Of a DNA stretch of 6,113 nt, positions 4,813-6,113 are shown in pieces (positions within the stretch are counted from its first letter, which is position 1; every line of letters starts with the position of its first letter). Position numbers and translations under genes: made by a program. The DNA lies in assembly GCA_027489295.1 (NCBI GenBank), contig JAIYAA010000150.1:1-6113 (forward strand), read 5' to 3'. Source of the stretch: Sphingomonadales bacterium (GTDB lineage: Bacteria; Pseudomonadota; Alphaproteobacteria; Sphingomonadales; Sphingomonadaceae). The notes under the pieces were generated by a model that ran no database searches, was not told the DNA's origin, and saw only the letters and a list, made by a program, of their open reading frames with translations.

Positions 4813-6113
4813 TCAGAACTTGAAACGCGCACCCAACAGGAAGCGGCGATCGAGCTCCTGCGCGAACCACAGCTCGCTCTCGGCGCGAGCGTAGGTCCGG
4901 ACGCTTTCCTTCGTCAGGTTGATGCCTTCGAGAGTCACCGCGATCCGCGGCGTGATCTCGTAGCTGATGTTCATGTCCAGCTGGCCGAACGGCGCCGTGA
5001 ACTCGGGGTTGCGCGAGCCCTGGCGGTTGATGCCCGACAGGAACTTGTCGCGCCAGTTATAGGCGAGACGGGCCGAGATGCCGTTCTTGTCGTAGATCAG
5101 CGTGGTGCTGAACGTGTCGCTCAGGCCGAGCAGGGCGAACTGGTCCTGGCCCGGATCGGCACCCAGGTTGAAGCCCACGTCGCCGCGCACCAGCGTGTAC
5201 GCCGCGGCGATACCGATGCCCGTACGACCGAGGAAGTACTGGCCGGCCAGTTCGACGCCGTAGATCTCCGCGTCCTTGTTGTTGATCGGCTGCGTCACCT
5301 GGAACTGGTACAGCGGATCGGCCGAGTTGCCGCGCAGATCGTACTGGTTGTTGATCGCCTTGACGTAATTGTCGTCGAGCGCGCGGGTGGACGTGTTGTA
5401 GTTCGCCCGGAACTCGGTGGTCGCCGCCGCGACCGAGCCGCGGTTGGCGATCAATGCCGACATCACGAACAGGTTCACGTCGCTGACGTCCGCACCGAGC
5501 GTGTTGAGCGCGCTCAGCGCCTGACCCGAACGGCTGCCCGCCGCACCCGAGCTCGGGTCGCGCAGGCCGAACAGCGGCGAGGTGAACTGGCCGTTGCCGA
5601 CGAAGTTGTGCACCCGCTTGTCGAAGAACGCCACCGAGACATAGCTGTCCGGCTTGAAGTACCATTCGAGCGACGCGTCAAAATTGTCGGAGATCAGCGG
5701 CGACAGCGCCGCATTGCCGACAGACGCGCTGGGGATGCCGCCATTGTTGGTCGGACGCGGCGGGCCGCCCACCGTGGTGGAGGTGAACAGGTTGTTGTAG
5801 TTCGGCCGCGCAATCGTCTTGCTGTACGACAGGCGAGCGAGCAGATTGCGCTGCAGTTCGACCTGGAAATCGATCTGCGGCAGGATGTTGTCGTAGGAGT
5901 GCGACTGGTCGAACTGGCTCGTATTGGTCAGCGACACCACGACCGTGAAGTCGTTGTCCGAAACCCAGTCGAGCGCCGACGGCACCGCGACCTGCGAGAT
6001 CGAGCGCGACTTGGTGTGCTCGTAGCGCACGCCAGCCACCAGGCGCGCCGGTGCGTTGCCCAGTTCGCCCTTCCAGGTCACCTGGCCATAGGCCGCCCAG
6101 ATGTCTTCCTTCA
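4813..6113 (-). CDS. TonB-dependent outer-membrane receptor, C-terminal 432 residues; 5' end outside window
   Basis: The frame is open from the right edge to TGA at 4815-4813. It encodes the distal part of a 22-strand outer-membrane beta-barrel that imports ligands using TonB energy. The visible part begins KEDIWAAYGQVTWKG, then LVAGVRYEHTKS, typical barrel strands. Further barrel blocks include LLARLSYSKTIARPNYNNL, SLEWYFKPDSYVSVAFF, GVELAGQYFL, ARLAYNWRDKFL and QLDMNISYEITPRIAVTLEG, then INLTKESVRTYARAE. The protein ends in LLGARFKF with a terminal Phe, the signal used by the BAM machinery. An in-frame GTG at 6081 is not the start, because homologous barrel sequence continues upstream of it to the edge. 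The pattern fits the Xanthomonas/Caulobacter-type receptor subfamily, whose members are usually about 900-1000 residues, so the signal peptide, TonB box and plug lie outside. That subfamily is often tied to carbohydrate uptake, but the ligand cannot be read here. Confidence 0.95.
   Translation of the reverse strand, partial: KEDIWAAYGQVTWKGELGNAPARLVAGVRYEHTKSRSISQVAVPSALDWVSDNDFTVVVSLTNTSQFDQSHSYDNILPQIDFQVELQRNLLARLSYSKTIARPNYNNLFTSTTVGGPPRPTNNGGIPSASVGNAALSPLISDNFDASLEWYFKPDSYVSVAFFDKRVHNFVGNGQFTSPLFGLRDPSSGAAGSRSGQALSALNTLGADVSDVNLFVMSALIANRGSVAAATTEFRANYNTSTRALDDNYVKAINNQYDLRGNSADPLYQFQVTQPINNKDAEIYGVELAGQYFLGRTGIGIAAAYTLVRGDVGFNLGADPGQDQFALLGLSDTFSTTLIYDKNGISARLAYNWRDKFLSGINRQGSRNPEFTAPFGQLDMNISYEITPRIAVTLEGINLTKESVRTYARAESELWFAQELDRRFLLGARFKF

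Noticed and set aside
5057..5665. Second minus-strand open frame inside the TonB receptor
   Set aside because: It is an out-of-frame shadow of the barrel coding sequence with no recognisable protein features.
1..6113. CRISPR array, tRNA/rRNA genes, insertion sequences, or integrase attachment sites
   Set aside because: I found no regularly spaced repeats, no tRNA-like T-arm or rRNA sequence, no transposase frame and no flanking direct repeats.

Overview
This window is GC-rich alphaproteobacterial DNA and most resembles a sphingomonad (Sphingomonas or a relative). The pointers are a TonB-dependent receptor of the Xanthomonas/Caulobacter type followed by SapC-family and cupin-like (JmjC/FIH) genes, a PEPxxWA-type C-terminal sorting signal, and a methyl-accepting chemotaxis protein remnant of the alphaproteobacterial type. 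This assignment rests on gene content and remembered family features, not on a database search.

Layout from left to right. Positions 1-1097 (minus) encode the N-terminal 365 residues of a Tat-exported glycoside hydrolase family 28 (polygalacturonase-like) enzyme whose 3' end lies outside the window. Its upstream region, 1098 to about 1385, holds a strong ribosome binding site, a perfect 16-bp inverted repeat that looks like a repressor operator, and a possible -35/-10 pair; the rest of that stretch is unexplained. Positions of about 1386-2029 (plus) are the wreck of a chemotaxis receptor. Its membrane and sensor half is gone, and a second, frame-changing deletion has removed the signalling hairpin. 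A 28-bp perfect palindrome at 2049-2076 is a likely terminator shared with the convergent gene. Positions 2099-2734 (minus) encode a small secreted protein with a PEP-CTERM sorting tail.

The right half is one minus-strand block, read from right to left: the C-terminal 432 residues of a TonB-dependent receptor (4813-6113, 5' end outside the window), a hairpin terminator (4754-4781), a SapC-family protein (3949-4668), and a cupin-like Fe(II)/2-oxoglutarate-type protein (2918-3952). The last two overlap by the four bases ATGA and are almost certainly translationally coupled.

How the parts may work together (inference): the GH28 enzyme would cut pectin-type polymer outside the cytoplasm, and the receptor would import a ligand, perhaps the released oligosaccharide, across the outer membrane. 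SapC and cupin-like proteins often accompany such receptors in this bacterial group, but their role is not established. That TonB-receptor/SapC/cupin module is the least understood and most interesting content here. The sequence does not prove that the GH28 gene and the receptor share a substrate, because the chemotaxis remnant and the PEP-CTERM gene lie between them.
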